Positions 17,917 through 26,718 of a stretch of DNA of 64,000 nucleotides are shown here, piece after piece (within the stretch, counting starts at the first letter, position 1; the number at the start of each line of letters is the position of its first letter). A model generated the notes under the pieces. That model ran no database searches. It saw only the letters and a program-made list of their open reading frames with translations, and was not told the DNA's origin. The stretch comes from Gammaproteobacteria bacterium (lineage in GTDB: Bacteria; Pseudomonadota; Gammaproteobacteria; Steroidobacterales; Steroidobacteraceae). A program made the translations under genes and the position numbers. The DNA lies in contig JAABQQ010000216.1 of NCBI GenBank assembly GCA_011391405.1, positions 25,511 through 89,510 of the forward strand, written 5' to 3'.

Positions 17917-18300
17917 GTGCGATCCAAACCTGGATCCGGTGAGAAGCCGCTCTTCTGGGTGAGTTCGAGCAAGCGCGACTTGCTCGTGATGCCGGGGCCC
18001 GTAGTGCGAGCACTGGGTATCGCCCTGAGTGTGGCGCAGTACGGTGCCAGGCATCCGGCTGCCAAGCCCTGGAAAGGCGAGGGCCCCGACGTATGCGAGG
18101 TCGTGAGCAACTTCGATGGCGGTACCTTTCGTGCGGTGTACACGGTGCGTCTGCCGCAAGCGGTTTACGTCCTGCACTGTTTTCAAAAGAAGTCACCCAG
18201 CGGGGTTCGGACTGCGCGGACGGACGTGGATTTGATCAGGGCACGGCTCCGGCTCGCCCGCGCGGACTATGAGGTGAGGTATGGCAAAGCGGATCGCTAA
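17917..18300 (+). CDS. HigB-type RNase toxin (phage-derived Gp49-like)
   Basis: A 127-residue RelE-fold toxin from a GTG start. KPLFWVSSSKRDLLVMPGPVV opens the fold; FDGGTFRAVYTVRLPQAVYVLHCFQKKSPSG is the Gp49-like/HigB core, with the basic residues and C-terminal ARLRLARADYE helix typical of ribosome-dependent mRNA interferases. Its end overlaps the antitoxin start by 20 bases, giving the toxin-first order usual for HigBA. Confidence 0.88.
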   Translation: MRSKPGSGEKPLFWVSSSKRDLLVMPGPVVRALGIALSVAQYGARHPAAKPWKGEGPDVCEVVSNFDGGTFRAVYTVRLPQAVYVLHCFQKKSPSGVRTARTDVDLIRARLRLARADYEVRYGKADR

Positions 18301-18622
18301 GCGCGGATTGATCGAGGCAAGTTCCGGAAACGTATTGGCCGATCTCGGCTTGCCTGATTCTGAGGAACTCGATACCAAGCTTCGTCTGGCGGTCGAACTC
18401 AATCGACTGCTGAAAGTGCGTCGTCTCTCCCAGGTGCGGGCAGCGACGCTGCTCGGAATCAGCCAACCGAAGGTCTCGGCGCTGAAGCATTACAAGCTGG
18501 AAGGATTCTCGGTCGAGCGACTGATGGTGTTGCTGACGGCGATGGGCCTTGATGTCGAGATCCGGATCAAGGCGCACCGCACCGCCAATGCTCCGGGCCG
18601 AATTCTGGTCGCGGCGGCCTGA
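18281..18622 (+). CDS. XRE-family HTH antitoxin (HigA-like)
   Basis: A 113-residue protein. GSGNVLADLGLPD-like opening (SSGNVLADLGLPDSEE) is typical of HigA partners of Gp49-like toxins. The helix-turn-helix spans LSQVRAATLLGISQPKVSALKHYKLEGFSVERL, about residues 50-82. It should neutralise the toxin encoded just upstream and bind the palindrome at 17893-17908. Translationally coupled to the toxin by the 20-base overlap. Confidence 0.88.
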   Translation: MAKRIAKRGLIEASSGNVLADLGLPDSEELDTKLRLAVELNRLLKVRRLSQVRAATLLGISQPKVSALKHYKLEGFSVERLMVLLTAMGLDVEIRIKAHRTANAPGRILVAAA

Positions 18623-18751
18623 GCGAATGGTGTGCTTGGTCCGGGTGATGAGAGTAGAGGACTACCATGACTGAAGTTGATCTCTCGCATGCGCCGACGC
18701 CGGCAGCGTTGGCAGTACCTCGAATCGTCTGGCAGGCTCGTTGCACATAGA

Positions 18752-18767
18752 GTAACGAATAAGTTAC
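18752..18767. promoter_or_regulatory. Inverted repeat upstream of the second HigBA pair
   Basis: GTAAC-GAATAA-GTTAC, perfect 5-base arms, ends 9 bases before the toxin ATG at 18777. A TTGCAC box lies at 18741-18746. It is a plausible autoregulatory operator of the second pair and differs from the site at 17893, so the two pairs are likely independently controlled. Confidence 0.45.
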
Positions 18768-18776
18768 CATCAGTCC

Positions 18777-19136
18777 ATGAGCACCCGGGTCGAAGAATAT
18801 ATTCGCCCTGATGGCACGAACCCGTACAAGGCGTGGTTCGACCGCCTCGATGCACAGGCGGCAGCGAAGGTCGTTACCGCCAAGTTGAGAATGGAGCTCG
18901 GGCACACCTCAAGCATCAAGTGGTTCGCAGGTCTAGGCGAGTACGTCATCGACTGGGGGCCTGGTTATCGAATTTATCTCGCGCAGGACGGCGATGCACT
19001 CATCGTTCTGTTTGGCGGTGGCACGAAGCGAAGTCAACGAGCAGACATCGATCGGGCCAAGGAATTGCACGCGGAATACAAGGCCCGGAAACGTGCTCAA
19101 TCAGCGGCCAGCAAGGTCGGCAAACGCAAGAGGTGA
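18777..19136 (+). CDS. RelE/ParE-superfamily toxin (HigB-like addiction module killer protein)
   Basis: A 119-residue toxin of the addiction-module killer type. YKAWFDRLDAQAAAKV, the strand YVIDWGPGYRIYLAQDG and LIVLFGGGTKRSQRADIDRAKELHAEYKARK correspond to the family's xYRxYF and LLxGGdKxxQxxDIxxA motifs. A Lys/Arg-rich tail follows. It precedes its antitoxin gene by 5 bases. The expected activity is ribosome-dependent mRNA cleavage. Confidence 0.88.
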   Translation: MSTRVEEYIRPDGTNPYKAWFDRLDAQAAAKVVTAKLRMELGHTSSIKWFAGLGEYVIDWGPGYRIYLAQDGDALIVLFGGGTKRSQRADIDRAKELHAEYKARKRAQSAASKVGKRKR

Positions 19137-19141
19137 TCGGT

Positions 19142-19465
19142 ATGGCTCTCACTCGCGATTTCAAGAAGACGGTCGTTGCGCGCGTCGAGCGCGATCCGGC
19201 GTTTGCGAAGGCGCTGCTGGATGAAGCGGCGACGCTGTTTCTTGGGGATGAGCCGGAAACGGCGCGCCTCATTCTTCGCGACCTCGTTAACGCAACCCTC
19301 GGTTTCGAGCAGCTCGCGAAGCTGACCGACCTGCCCAGCAAGAGCCTGCATCGCATGCTTTCGCCCAAAGGCAATCCAAGCATGGATAACCTGGCGGCCA
19401 TTTTCGGCGCCGTTGGCGGCTGCCTGAAAGTTGACCTGAAGGTGCGTACGGTGAAAGCGGCATAG
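19142..19465 (+). CDS. HTH antitoxin of the second HigBA-like pair
   Basis: A 107-residue protein. PETARLILRDLVNATLGFEQLAKLTDLPSKSLHRMLSPKG holds the helix-turn-helix (about 38-78), and NPSMDNLAAIFGAVGG is the conserved C-terminal part of this antitoxin family. GAGGTG lies 7 bases before the ATG at 19142. It is the expected neutraliser of the toxin at 18777-19136. The IS3-family remnant begins 35 bases after its stop codon. Confidence 0.88.
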   Translation: MALTRDFKKTVVARVERDPAFAKALLDEAATLFLGDEPETARLILRDLVNATLGFEQLAKLTDLPSKSLHRMLSPKGNPSMDNLAAIFGAVGGCLKVDLKVRTVKAA

Positions 19466-19541
19466 ACACACGCCGAACCCTGATACGCGGAATCGTTGCT
19501 TGGACTTCCCCCGGTAAGGAGGACAGATCCGAGCCTCATTT

Positions 19542-20336
19542 TTAGGTACTCTCGAAGGCCTCGGGACTGACGCCGCCCAGATGGCCCTGACGGCGTGCTC
19601 GATTGTAGAACATCTCGATGTAGTCGAAGACGTCCGCCCTCGCCAGATCTCGCGTCTTGTAGATACGTTTCTTGATGCGCTCTTTCTTCAGGCTGCTAAA
19701 GAACGACTCCGCGACCGCGTTGTCCCAGCAGTTGCCTCGCCGGCTCATGCTCGGCTCGAGGTGGTGATCGCGACAGAAGCGCAGCCAGTCGTCGCTGCCG
19801 TATTGGGAGCCCTGATCCGAGTGGATCAGGGTGCCCTTCGGCTGACGCCGCCAGACCGCCATCAGGATTGCATCGAGCACAACCTCACGGGCGAGCGTCG
19901 GCTTCATGGACCATCCGACAATGCGGCGGGCGTACAGATCCATTACCACGGCCAGATAGAGCCAGCCCTGCCAGGTGCGGATGTAGGTGATGTCGGTCAC
20001 CCACACCTGGTCGGGCTTCGCTACGGTGAACTGTCGCTGCAGTGTGTTCGGCGCGATGATCGACGGGCGACCGTGGATCGCCCGCGGCGCCTTGTAGCCG
20101 CGCAGAGCCTTGATTTTCCGGCTGCGCATGATCCGGGCGACTCGATGCCGCCCACAGCGCTCGCCGGCTTCTCGCAGATCGAGAAACACGCGCGGCGAGC
20201 CGTACACGCCGCCGCTCGCCGCATACGAGGCACGAATCAGGCCGAGCAAGCGCAAGTCCTCGATCGCGCGAGCCGAGAGCGGCTGATGCAACCACGCATA
20301 GAAGCCACTGCGAGTGACATCCAGCACGCGGCACAT
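19542..20336 (-). CDS. IS3-family transposase OrfB
   Basis: A 264-residue DDE transposase, probably complete. VWVTDITYIRTWQGWLYLAVVMDLYARRIVGW holds the first Asp, HSDQGSQYGS the second Asp, and NAVAESFFSSLKKE the catalytic Glu. The N-terminus MCRVLDVTRSGFYAW and the HTH_21 region are standard. In native elements it is made as an OrfAB fusion by a -1 shift at A6G; the matching slip site AAAAAAG is present (20417-20423) and the OrfB frame is open back to it. Because orfA is missing upstream, the fusion product can no longer be made. Confidence 0.93.
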   Translation of the reverse strand: MCRVLDVTRSGFYAWLHQPLSARAIEDLRLLGLIRASYAASGGVYGSPRVFLDLREAGERCGRHRVARIMRSRKIKALRGYKAPRAIHGRPSIIAPNTLQRQFTVAKPDQVWVTDITYIRTWQGWLYLAVVMDLYARRIVGWSMKPTLAREVVLDAILMAVWRRQPKGTLIHSDQGSQYGSDDWLRFCRDHHLEPSMSRRGNCWDNAVAESFFSSLKKERIKKRIYKTRDLARADVFDYIEMFYNRARRQGHLGGVSPEAFEST

Positions 20337-20383
20337 CGTCGCAATGCCGTGCTCTTTGGCATGGTCATTGATGAATGCGTACC

Positions 20384-20443
20384 TTACCCGGGTTCCCTGG
20401 CAAAGTACGCGGCGGCCTTTTTTAAAATGTCGCGCTCCTCAAC
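20384..20443 (-). pseudogene. IS3-family orfA, 3' remnant
   Basis: Nineteen codons reading VEERDILKKAAAYFAREPG then TAA (20384-20386), the conserved C-terminus of IS3-family OrfA (normally ...EERDILKKAAAYFA). Directly upstream an in-frame TGA (20444-20446) and unrelated sequence mark the break. The programmed-frameshift slip site lies inside it. Confidence 0.85.
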
Positions 20444-20596
20444 TCAACCGTCCGTGGAAGCGGGGTAGAACCCCATGCGGCTCGTATGAGGCTCCCAAGA
20501 ATCACGATCCCCATGATGAAGCCAATTCGACCGTCAGAGATGGTGCCGCCGGAGCGCTCGCAAAAACGCTTGAGGGCTAGTCAGGCATCTGCTCGT

Positions 20597-20690
20597 CGTG
20601 CGGACCCTCACCCCAACCCTCTCCCGCTAAAGCGGGAGAGGGGGCCGGAAGCTCCACCCCGACCCTTTCCGCTTCGGCGGCAGAGAGGGT
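20597..20690. repeat. REP-like hairpin pair
   Basis: CTCACCCCAACCCTCTCCCGC... is a dispersed intergenic repeat familiar from many proteobacteria. An 11-base stem with a 2-base loop occupies 20618-20641. A second, related hairpin with CCGC-TTCG-GCGG core follows at 20661-20690. A worn partial copy (GCGGGAGAGGG) occurs at 6136-6146. They may end transcription coming from the IS remnant side. Confidence 0.55.
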
Positions 20691-20711
20691 AGAATCCCCA
20701 GACCCATCGCA

Positions 20712-20896
20712 AGGTCTGTCCGAAGAGTGGCCGGAAAACGGCCCGCCGAAGGCGCAACCCGCCCGGAAACGCTCAGGCAAAACAACGGCAGCACCTGATG
20801 GGCTCTGGAGAGCGGTCCGCCTCGTTGCGGACCCACCGAAGGGGTGCGGCATCGGCCTGGGGCTGGTTCCCGATCTCTCAGGTCAAAAGGACAGAG
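20712..20896 (+). ncRNA. Tandem glycine riboswitch
   Basis: Two glycine aptamers in series directly upstream of the gcv operon. The first has GAAGAGTGG, CGCCGAAGGCGCAAC and ACGCTCAGGCAAAACAACGGC (about 20722-20790). The second has CTCTGGAGAG, CACCGAAGGGGTGCGG and CTCTCAGGTCAAAAGGACAGAG (about 20803-20896); its P1 helix CTCTG (20803-20807) / CAGAG (20892-20896) closes right before an intrinsic terminator. The second aptamer is close to consensus, while the first is more degenerate. Glycine binding is expected to raise gcv expression. Confidence 0.93.
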
Positions 20897-20937
20897 GGGC
20901 GGCAGGTCGTTCACAGCGGCGTGCCGCCCTTTTTTTT
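20897..20937 (+). terminator. Intrinsic terminator acting as riboswitch expression platform
   Basis: GGGCGGCA (20897-20904) pairs with TGCCGCCC (20922-20929), followed by eight T residues (20930-20937), 38 bases before the gcvT start. It adjoins the second glycine aptamer directly, so premature termination is the likely control mode. Confidence 0.92.
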
Positions 20938-20975
20938 GGTCGTGAAACGGCAAGGCCGGGACGGGGACTCAAGTC

Positions 20976-22067
20976 ATGGGATTGCGCACACCGCTTTTCG
21001 ATACCCACGTCGCGGCCGGGGCCCGCACCGTCGACTTCGGCGGCTGGGACATGCCCGTCAACTACGGCTCGCAGATCGAGGAGCACCATGCCGTGCGCCG
21101 CGACGCTGGCATGTTCGACGTCTCGCACATGTGCGTGGTCGACCTCCGCGGCGACCGCGTGTGTGACTACCTGCGTCGCCTGCTCGCCAACGACGTCGCC
21201 AAGCTGACGCAACCCGGCAAGGCGCTGTACTCCTGCATGCTGCGGGACCACGGCGGCGTGATCGACGACCTGATCGTCTACTACATGAACGATCACTGGT
21301 ATCGCATGGTCGTGAACGCCGGCACGCGCGACAAGGACATCGAGTGGCTGCGCCAGGTCGCTGCCGGCTACGGCGTGGCGGTCGAGCCGCGCACCGAACT
21401 CGCGATGATCGCCGTGCAAGGTCCGAACGCTCGTGCCAAGGCCGCCAGCGTCATGCATCCGGACATCGCACAGCGCGCGCTCGAGATCGGGCCGTTCTTC
21501 GGCATCGACGCGGGCAGCCTCTTCGTCGCACGCACGGGTTACACCGGCGAAGACGGCTTCGAAATCATGCTGCCTGCCGAGCACGCCGTAGCGCTGTGGC
21601 AGGGTTTGCGCATTGCCGGTGTAGCGCCATGCGGACTCGGCGCGCGCGACACGCTGCGCCTCGAGGCCGGCATGAACCTCTATGGCAACGACATGGACGA
21701 GACCACTTCGCCGCTCGAGTCGGGCCTCAACTGGACGATCGCGTGGGATCCGCAGGACCGTGATTTCATCGGCCGCGGCGCGCTCGCCGCGCAGAAGGCG
21801 AGTGGCGACACGCGCAAGCTCGTCGGCCTGCTGGTCGAAGATCGCGCGGTGCTGCGTTCGCACCAGAAGGTGATCGTCGCCGCCGTCGGTGAAGGCGAAG
21901 TCACCAGCGGCACGTTCTCGCCGACGTTGCAGCGCTCGATCGGCTTTGCGCGCGTGCCGGCGAAGACCGGCGATCGCTGCGAGGTCGAGATCCGCGGCAA
22001 GCTCGTCGCGGCGCGGGTCGTGCGTCCGCCGTTCGTGCGCCACGGCAAAGTCGCCATCGCCCTTTAA
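20976..22067 (+). CDS. gcvT: Glycine cleavage system T protein (aminomethyltransferase)
   Basis: A 363-residue protein that takes the aminomethyl group from GcvH, releasing ammonia and forming 5,10-methylene-[31 protein letters not shown] opening (residues 4-30), DVSHM and [16 protein letters not shown] are family landmarks; [21 protein letters not shown] carries the folate-site aspartate. Length is normal. It is the first gene of the riboswitch-controlled operon; gcvH follows after 28 bases. Confidence 0.97.
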   Translation: MGLRTPLFDTHVAAGARTVDFGGWDMPVNYGSQIEEHHAVRRDAGMFDVSHMCVVDLRGDRVCDYLRRLLANDVAKLTQPGKALYSCMLRDHGGVIDDLIVYYMNDHWYRMVVNAGTRDKDIEWLRQVAAGYGVAVEPRTELAMIAVQGPNARAKAASVMHPDIAQRALEIGPFFGIDAGSLFVARTGYTGEDGFEIMLPAEHAVALWQGLRIAGVAPCGLGARDTLRLEAGMNLYGNDMDETTSPLESGLNWTIAWDPQDRDFIGRGALAAQKASGDTRKLVGLLVEDRAVLRSHQKVIVAAVGEGEVTSGTFSPTLQRSIGFARVPAKTGDRCEVEIRGKLVAARVVRPPFVRHGKVAIAL

Positions 22068-22095
22068 TCTTTCAAAACTCTCCAAGGATTCCGTC

Positions 22096-22491
22096 ATGAG
22101 CAACATTCCTGCCGACCTCCGCTTCCAGAAATCCCACGAGTGGGCGCGCCTCGAGGCGGACGGCACGATCACCATCGGCATCTCCGATCACGCGCAGCAG
22201 GCGCTGGGCGACCTCGTGTTTGTCGAGGCGCCGGAACCGGGCCGCCACGTCAACGCGGGCGAAGGCTGCGCAGTCGTCGAGTCGGTGAAGGCCGCGTCGG
22301 ACGTCTACAGCCCGGTGAGCGGTGAAGTCGTGGCCGGTAATGCCGATCTGGGCGGCCAGCCCGAGCTGATCAACACGGATCCGTACGGCGCCGGCTGGAT
22401 CATGCGCGTGCGCCCGACCGACAAGGCCCAGTTCGCGTCGATGCTCGACGCCAAGGCCTACGCGGCCGCCCTCGCTGCCGAGACGCACTAA
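22096..22491 (+). CDS. gcvH: Glycine cleavage system H protein (lipoyl carrier)
   Basis: A 131-residue lipoyl-domain protein that shuttles the methylamine group between P, T and L proteins. [22 protein letters not shown] opens the domain and [14 protein letters not shown] contains the lipoylated Lys (about 66). C-terminal GWIMRVRP is typical. It lies between gcvT and gcvPA. The lipoate is made by lipoyl synthase, whose gene starts at the right edge of this window. Confidence 0.97.
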   Translation: MSNIPADLRFQKSHEWARLEADGTITIGISDHAQQALGDLVFVEAPEPGRHVNAGEGCAVVESVKAASDVYSPVSGEVVAGNADLGGQPELINTDPYGAGWIMRVRPTDKAQFASMLDAKAYAAALAAETH

Positions 22492-22509
22492 GCACCACGG
22501 AGGGGCGTC

Positions 22510-23886
22510 ATGCCTTTCATCCCGCACACGGACAACGACATCCGCACGATGCTTGAAGCGATCGGCGCGCCGGACATCGAGGCGCTGTTTGAGGAGATCC
22601 CGGCGAATCTGCGCGCTCCCGGCCTGCCGGGCGTGCCGCCGGCGCTCAACGAGATGGAGATTGGCCGGCTGATGGCCGACTTCGCCACGCGCGACGGCCG
22701 CCCGCTCAACTTCATCGGCGCGGGTGCGTACGAGCACCACATTCCCTCCGCCGTGTGGGCGATCGTGACGCGGGGTGAGTTCTACAGCGCCTACACGCCG
22801 TACCAGGCCGAAGCGAGCCAGGGCACGCTGCAGCTGCTGTACGAGTACCAGACGATGATGGCGAGCCTGACCGGGCTCGACATCTCGAACGCGTCGCTCT
22901 ACGACGGTGCCTCGGGTCTTGCTGAAGCGTGCCTGATGGCCGTGCGCGCCAATCGCAAGTCGAAGTCGCAGCGCATCCTGCTGCCCGTCGCGCTCAACCC
23001 GACGTACCGCGACGTGACGCAGGTTGTCGCCGGCAACCAGAGCATCGCGTTCGAACTGCTGCCGTACGACCCGAAGGGCGGACAGACGCTGGTCTCGGCA
23101 CTCGAACCCTACAGCGGCCAGGACATCACGGCCGTCGTGCTGCAGCACCCGAATTTCTTCGGCACGCTCGAGGACGTCGATGCCGCAACCGACTGGGCAC
23201 ATGCCAACAACGCGCTGATGATCGGCGTGGTCAATCCCACCTCGCTCGCCGTGCTGAAGCCGCCGGGCCAGTGGGGCAAGCTCGGTGCCGACATCGCCAT
23301 TGGCGACGGCCAGCCGCTGGGCGTGCCGCTGTCGTCGGGCGGTCCGTACTTCGGCTTCATGGCGACACGCACTGAGCACGTGCGCCAGATGCCGGGCCGC
23401 ATCATCGGCCGCACGCTCGATCTCGACGGCAAGTCCGGCTTCACGCTTACGCTGCAGGCGCGCGAACAGCACATCCGTCGCAGCAAGGCGACGTCCAACA
23501 TCTGCACCAACCAGGGCTTGCTGGTGACGGCCGCGACGATCTACATGTCGCTGCTCGGCGCGAAGGGTCTCGCGCAGGTGGCGTCGACGTCGATGCTGCG
23601 TACGCAGCAACTGGTGGATGCGCTCACGCGCGTGCCCGGCGTACGGCTTGCGTTTGACCGTCCGCGGTTTCACGAGGCGGTGCTGTTGCTCGACCGTCCG
23701 GTCAAGCCGGTGCTCGAGGCGCTCGCGCATCGCGGCATCGTCGGCGGCGCGGACATTTCCGCGCGGTACCCGTCGCTCGGCAACGCGCTGCTGGTATGTG
23801 CCACTGAAACACGCACGCTCGCCGACATCGAAACCTATGCGCAGGCGCTCGCTGAAACGATGCGTAACTCTGCGGCTGCGGCCTGA
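22510..23886 (+). CDS. gcvPA: Glycine dehydrogenase (decarboxylating) subunit 1
   Basis: A 458-residue subunit of the two-part P protein. [19 protein letters not shown] is the standard opening; [27 protein letters not shown] and [18 protein letters not shown] are conserved blocks. This N-terminal half lacks the PLP lysine, which is in GcvPB. The split P protein, unlike the single 950-residue GcvP of enteric bacteria, is found in Xanthomonadales-related and many other lineages. Seventeen bases separate it from gcvPB. Confidence 0.97.
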   Translation: MPFIPHTDNDIRTMLEAIGAPDIEALFEEIPANLRAPGLPGVPPALNEMEIGRLMADFATRDGRPLNFIGAGAYEHHIPSAVWAIVTRGEFYSAYTPYQAEASQGTLQLLYEYQTMMASLTGLDISNASLYDGASGLAEACLMAVRANRKSKSQRILLPVALNPTYRDVTQVVAGNQSIAFELLPYDPKGGQTLVSALEPYSGQDITAVVLQHPNFFGTLEDVDAATDWAHANNALMIGVVNPTSLAVLKPPGQWGKLGADIAIGDGQPLGVPLSSGGPYFGFMATRTEHVRQMPGRIIGRTLDLDGKSGFTLTLQAREQHIRRSKATSNICTNQGLLVTAATIYMSLLGAKGLAQVASTSMLRTQQLVDALTRVPGVRLAFDRPRFHEAVLLLDRPVKPVLEALAHRGIVGGADISARYPSLGNALLVCATETRTLADIETYAQALAETMRNSAAAA

Positions 23887-23903
23887 GCCCGGGAATCAAA
23901 GCC

Positions 23904-25358
23904 ATGCATGAAAAGCTGATATTCGAGCACTCTGCGCCCGGCCGCAGCGCCGACGCGCAGTACCCGCAGGTGCCCGTCGAAGCACCGATTCCTGCGGCAC
24001 TGCGCCGTGCCAGCGCTCCGCTGCTGCCCGAGGTGTCGGAGCTGCAGGCGGTGCGTCACTTCACGCGCCTGTCGCAGCTCAACTTCTCCATCGACACGCA
24101 CTTCTACCCGCTCGGGTCGTGCACGATGAAGTACAACCCGAAGGCGTGTAACCAGTACGCGATGCTGCCCGAGTTGCTCAACCGGCATCCGCTGGCGCCG
24201 GAGTCGACCGGGCAGGGCATCCTGCAGATCCTGTTCGAATTGCAGGAAATGCTGAAGGAAGTCACCGGCATGCGCGGTGTGTCGCTGACGCCGATGGCAG
24301 GTGCGCAGGGCGAGTTTGCCGGCGTGGCCATGATTCGTGCGTACCACAAGGCGCGCAAGGACTTCGCGCGCGTCGAGATCATCGTGCCCGATGCCGCGCA
24401 CGGCACCAATCCGGCGACCGCGACGATGTGCGGCTGCACGGTGAAGGAAATCCCGACACTCCACAACGGCGACATCGACCTCGAGTCGCTCAAGGCCGCG
24501 GTCGGCCCGCAGACGGCCGGCATCATGCTGACCAATCCGTCGACGATCGGCGTGTTCGAGCGCCACATCGACGAGGTGCGCCGGATCGTGCACGAGGCCG
24601 GCGGCCTGCTGTATTACGACGGAGCCAACCTCAACGCGATCCTAGGCAAGGTGCGACCGGGCGATATGGGGTTCGACGTCATCCACATGAACCTGCACAA
24701 GACCTTCTCGACCCCGCATGGCGGCGGTGGTCCGGGCTCGGGTGCCGTGGGCGTCAGTGAGCGGTTGCTGCCGTTCATGCCGGTGCCGATCGTGGGCCGA
24801 GACGGTGAGCGTTTCCGCTGGCTCGACGAGAAGGACCTGCCGCAGACCATCGGCCGGCTGTCGAACTTCATGGGTAACACCGGCGTTCTGTTGCGCGCGT
24901 ATATCTACATGCGCATGCTCGGCCGCGACGGCATGCAGCGCGTGTCGGAGTTCGCGACGCTCAACTCCAATTACCTGGCAGCGCGACTGCGAGCTGCGGG
25001 TTTCGAACTCGCGTACCCGGAGCGCAGGGCGAGCCACGAGTTCATCGTCACGCTGCGGCGCGAGGCGCGGGAGTGGGGCACGAACGCGATGGATTTCGCC
25101 AAGCGGTTGCTGGATTACGGCTTCCACGCGCCGACCACCTACTTCCCGCTGCTGGTGCCCGAGTGCCTGCTGATCGAGCCGACCGAAACCGAATCGAAGG
25201 AAGAGCTGGATGCCTTCGTCGACGCCATGATCGCGATCAGGCGCGAAGCCGAAACGGATCCCGACAAGCTCAAGGGCGCGCCGTGGACCCTGCCGGTGCG
25301 ACGCCTCGACGATGTCCGTGCGGCGAAACAGCTCGACTTGACCTGGAAAGCTGCATGA
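23904..25358 (+). CDS. gcvPB: Glycine dehydrogenase (decarboxylating) subunit 2
   Basis: A 484-residue PLP-bearing subunit of the P protein. [28 protein letters not shown] and [14 protein letters not shown] blocks are present; the PLP-binding Lys is in [16 protein letters not shown] at about residue 266. With GcvPA it decarboxylates glycine and loads GcvH. The end overlaps the dgkA start by 4 bases (ATGA), so dgkA is translationally coupled. Confidence 0.97.
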   Translation: MHEKLIFEHSAPGRSADAQYPQVPVEAPIPAALRRASAPLLPEVSELQAVRHFTRLSQLNFSIDTHFYPLGSCTMKYNPKACNQYAMLPELLNRHPLAPESTGQGILQILFELQEMLKEVTGMRGVSLTPMAGAQGEFAGVAMIRAYHKARKDFARVEIIVPDAAHGTNPATATMCGCTVKEIPTLHNGDIDLESLKAAVGPQTAGIMLTNPSTIGVFERHIDEVRRIVHEAGGLLYYDGANLNAILGKVRPGDMGFDVIHMNLHKTFSTPHGGGGPGSGAVGVSERLLPFMPVPIVGRDGERFRWLDEKDLPQTIGRLSNFMGNTGVLLRAYIYMRMLGRDGMQRVSEFATLNSNYLAARLRAAGFELAYPERRASHEFIVTLRREAREWGTNAMDFAKRLLDYGFHAPTTYFPLLVPECLLIEPTETESKEELDAFVDAMIAIRREAETDPDKLKGAPWTLPVRRLDDVRAAKQLDLTWKAA

Positions 25359-25741
25359 GCGAGGAGTTGCGCGAGAGCGGCCGCCCGACCGGGTTGAACC
25401 GCCTCGTGCTCGCGACGCAGAACTCGTTCCGGGGCATCGCCAACTGCTACCGCAACGAGTCCGCCTTCCGCCAGGAAGTCTGGGCGGCCTGCGTCCTGGT
25501 TCCGGCGGGCGTCTGGCTGGGCCAGACCGGGATCGAGCGGTTGCTGCTGGTCGGCGCCGTGCTGCTGCTCATGCTCGTCGAGATGCTGAACTCCGCCGTC
25601 GAAGTGCTGGTGGACCGGATCTCGACCGAGCGGCACCCGTTGTCCGGCTACGCCAAGGACCTGGGCTCCGCAGCAGTCTTCTTCGCGCTGCTGCTGCTAT
25701 TCTCGACCTGGGCACTCGTCCTCTGGGACCGCCTGTTTTAA
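25355..25741 (+). CDS. dgkA: Diacylglycerol kinase, prokaryotic small integral membrane type
   Basis: A 128-residue membrane enzyme with three predicted helices, an N-terminal amphipathic [19 protein letters not shown] and the catalytic/ATP region [14 protein letters not shown], with the Glu and Asn of the ExxN motif. It rephosphorylates diacylglycerol released from membrane lipids. Its position behind the glycine cleavage genes, coupled by ATGA, has no obvious metabolic logic. A polypyrimidine tract of CCCCTTCCT-like repeats (25743-25785) follows. Confidence 0.93.
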   Translation: MSEELRESGRPTGLNRLVLATQNSFRGIANCYRNESAFRQEVWAACVLVPAGVWLGQTGIERLLLVGAVLLLMLVEMLNSAVEVLVDRISTERHPLSGYAKDLGSAAVFFALLLLFSTWALVLWDRLF

Positions 25742-25785
25742 TCCTTCCTGCCCTTCCCCCACTTCCTCCCCTTCCTCCCCTTCCT

Positions 25786-26718
25786 ATGACAGCACTAGTC
25801 TGCGGCTCCCTGGCGTTCGACACCGTCATGGTCTTCCCCGGCCATTTCCGCGAGCACATCCTCGCCGATCGTATCCACATGCTGAACGTCTCGTTCCTGG
25901 TGCCGAGCATGCGGCGCAATTTCGGCGGCTGCGCCGGCAACATTGCCTACAACCTGCAGTTGCTCGGCGAGAAGGGCGCGCCGATGGGGACGGTGGGTCA
26001 CGACTTCGAGCCGTACCGGCGCTGGCTGAAGGCCTGCAGCGTCAGCCTCGACTACGTGCGTGAGCTCGACGACGAGTTCACCGCGCAGGCGTTCATCACG
26101 ACGGACATCGACGACAACCAGATCACCGCGTTCCACCCGGGTGCGATGTCGCAGTCGCACCTCAATGCCGTGCCAACCGCCGCGGGTATCACGCTCGGCG
26201 TCGTGGCGCCGGACGGTCGCGACGGCATGGTGGCGCACGCGCTGCAGTTCGCGGCCGCGGGCATCCCGTGGCTGTTCGACCCCGGCCAGGGCTTGCCGAT
26301 GTTCGACGGCGAGGCGCTGCGCGACCTGATCGGCAAGGCCACCTGGGTCGCCGTCAACGACTACGAAGGCCAGATGCTGCAGGAACGGACAGGGTGGGGC
26401 CCGGAAGAGATCGCGAACAAGGTCCGTGCCTACATCGTCACCAAGGGTGCGGAAGGCAGCGTCATTCACGCTGGCGGCAAACAGCACGCGATCCCGACGG
26501 TGAAGCCGCAGGCGGTCAAGGATCCGACCGGGTGCGGCGACGCGTACCGCGCCGGACTTATTTTTGGCCTGATGAATGAACTCGACTGGGAGACCACGGG
26601 TCGAATCGCTTCACTGATGGGCTCCATCAAGATCGCGCACTCCGGCACGCAGAACCACCGCTTCGACATGAACGAATTCAAGCAGCGCTTCAGCGCGGCG
26701 TACGGCCGCGAACTGTGA
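25786..26718 (+). CDS. PfkB-family sugar/nucleoside kinase (adenosine kinase-like)
   Basis: A 310-residue ribokinase-fold protein. GGCAGNIAYNLQLLGE (about 46) is the PfkB substrate-site signature and DPTGCGDAYRAGLIFGLM (about 247) the C-terminal signature with the catalytic Asp and anion-hole glycines. The opening MTALVCGSLAFDTVMVFPG and long lid match bacterial adenosine/nucleoside kinase-like members; the exact substrate is not certain. Its stop overlaps the next start by 4 bases. Confidence 0.9.
   Translation: MTALVCGSLAFDTVMVFPGHFREHILADRIHMLNVSFLVPSMRRNFGGCAGNIAYNLQLLGEKGAPMGTVGHDFEPYRRWLKACSVSLDYVRELDDEFTAQAFITTDIDDNQITAFHPGAMSQSHLNAVPTAAGITLGVVAPDGRDGMVAHALQFAAAGIPWLFDPGQGLPMFDGEALRDLIGKATWVAVNDYEGQMLQERTGWGPEEIANKVRAYIVTKGAEGSVIHAGGKQHAIPTVKPQAVKDPTGCGDAYRAGLIFGLMNELDWETTGRIASLMGSIKIAHSGTQNHRFDMNEFKQRFSAAYGREL

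Larger units (their letters stand above)
19501..20443 (-). mobile_element. IS3-family element, truncated at its upstream (orfA) end
   Basis: Contains a full orfB and only the last 19 codons of orfA. The downstream end appears as TGGACTTCCCCCGG beginning at 19501, with the TG terminus usual for IS3-family ends. No matching copy of this end was found beyond the orfA remnant, so the left (upstream) end and most of orfA are gone and the element is probably immobile on its own. It lies between the second HigBA pair and the gcv riboswitch region. Confidence 0.8.

Noticed and set aside
20444..20596. Possible group II intron or other mobile-element remnant upstream of the IS3 piece
   Set aside because: An imperfect GC-rich segment with a faint resemblance only. 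No intron domain V or maturase motif could be found.
25743..25785. Polypyrimidine direct repeats (CCCCTTCCT) before the PfkB-family gene
   Set aside because: A short low-complexity tract. It could affect translation of the kinase, but nothing in the sequence supports a specific element.
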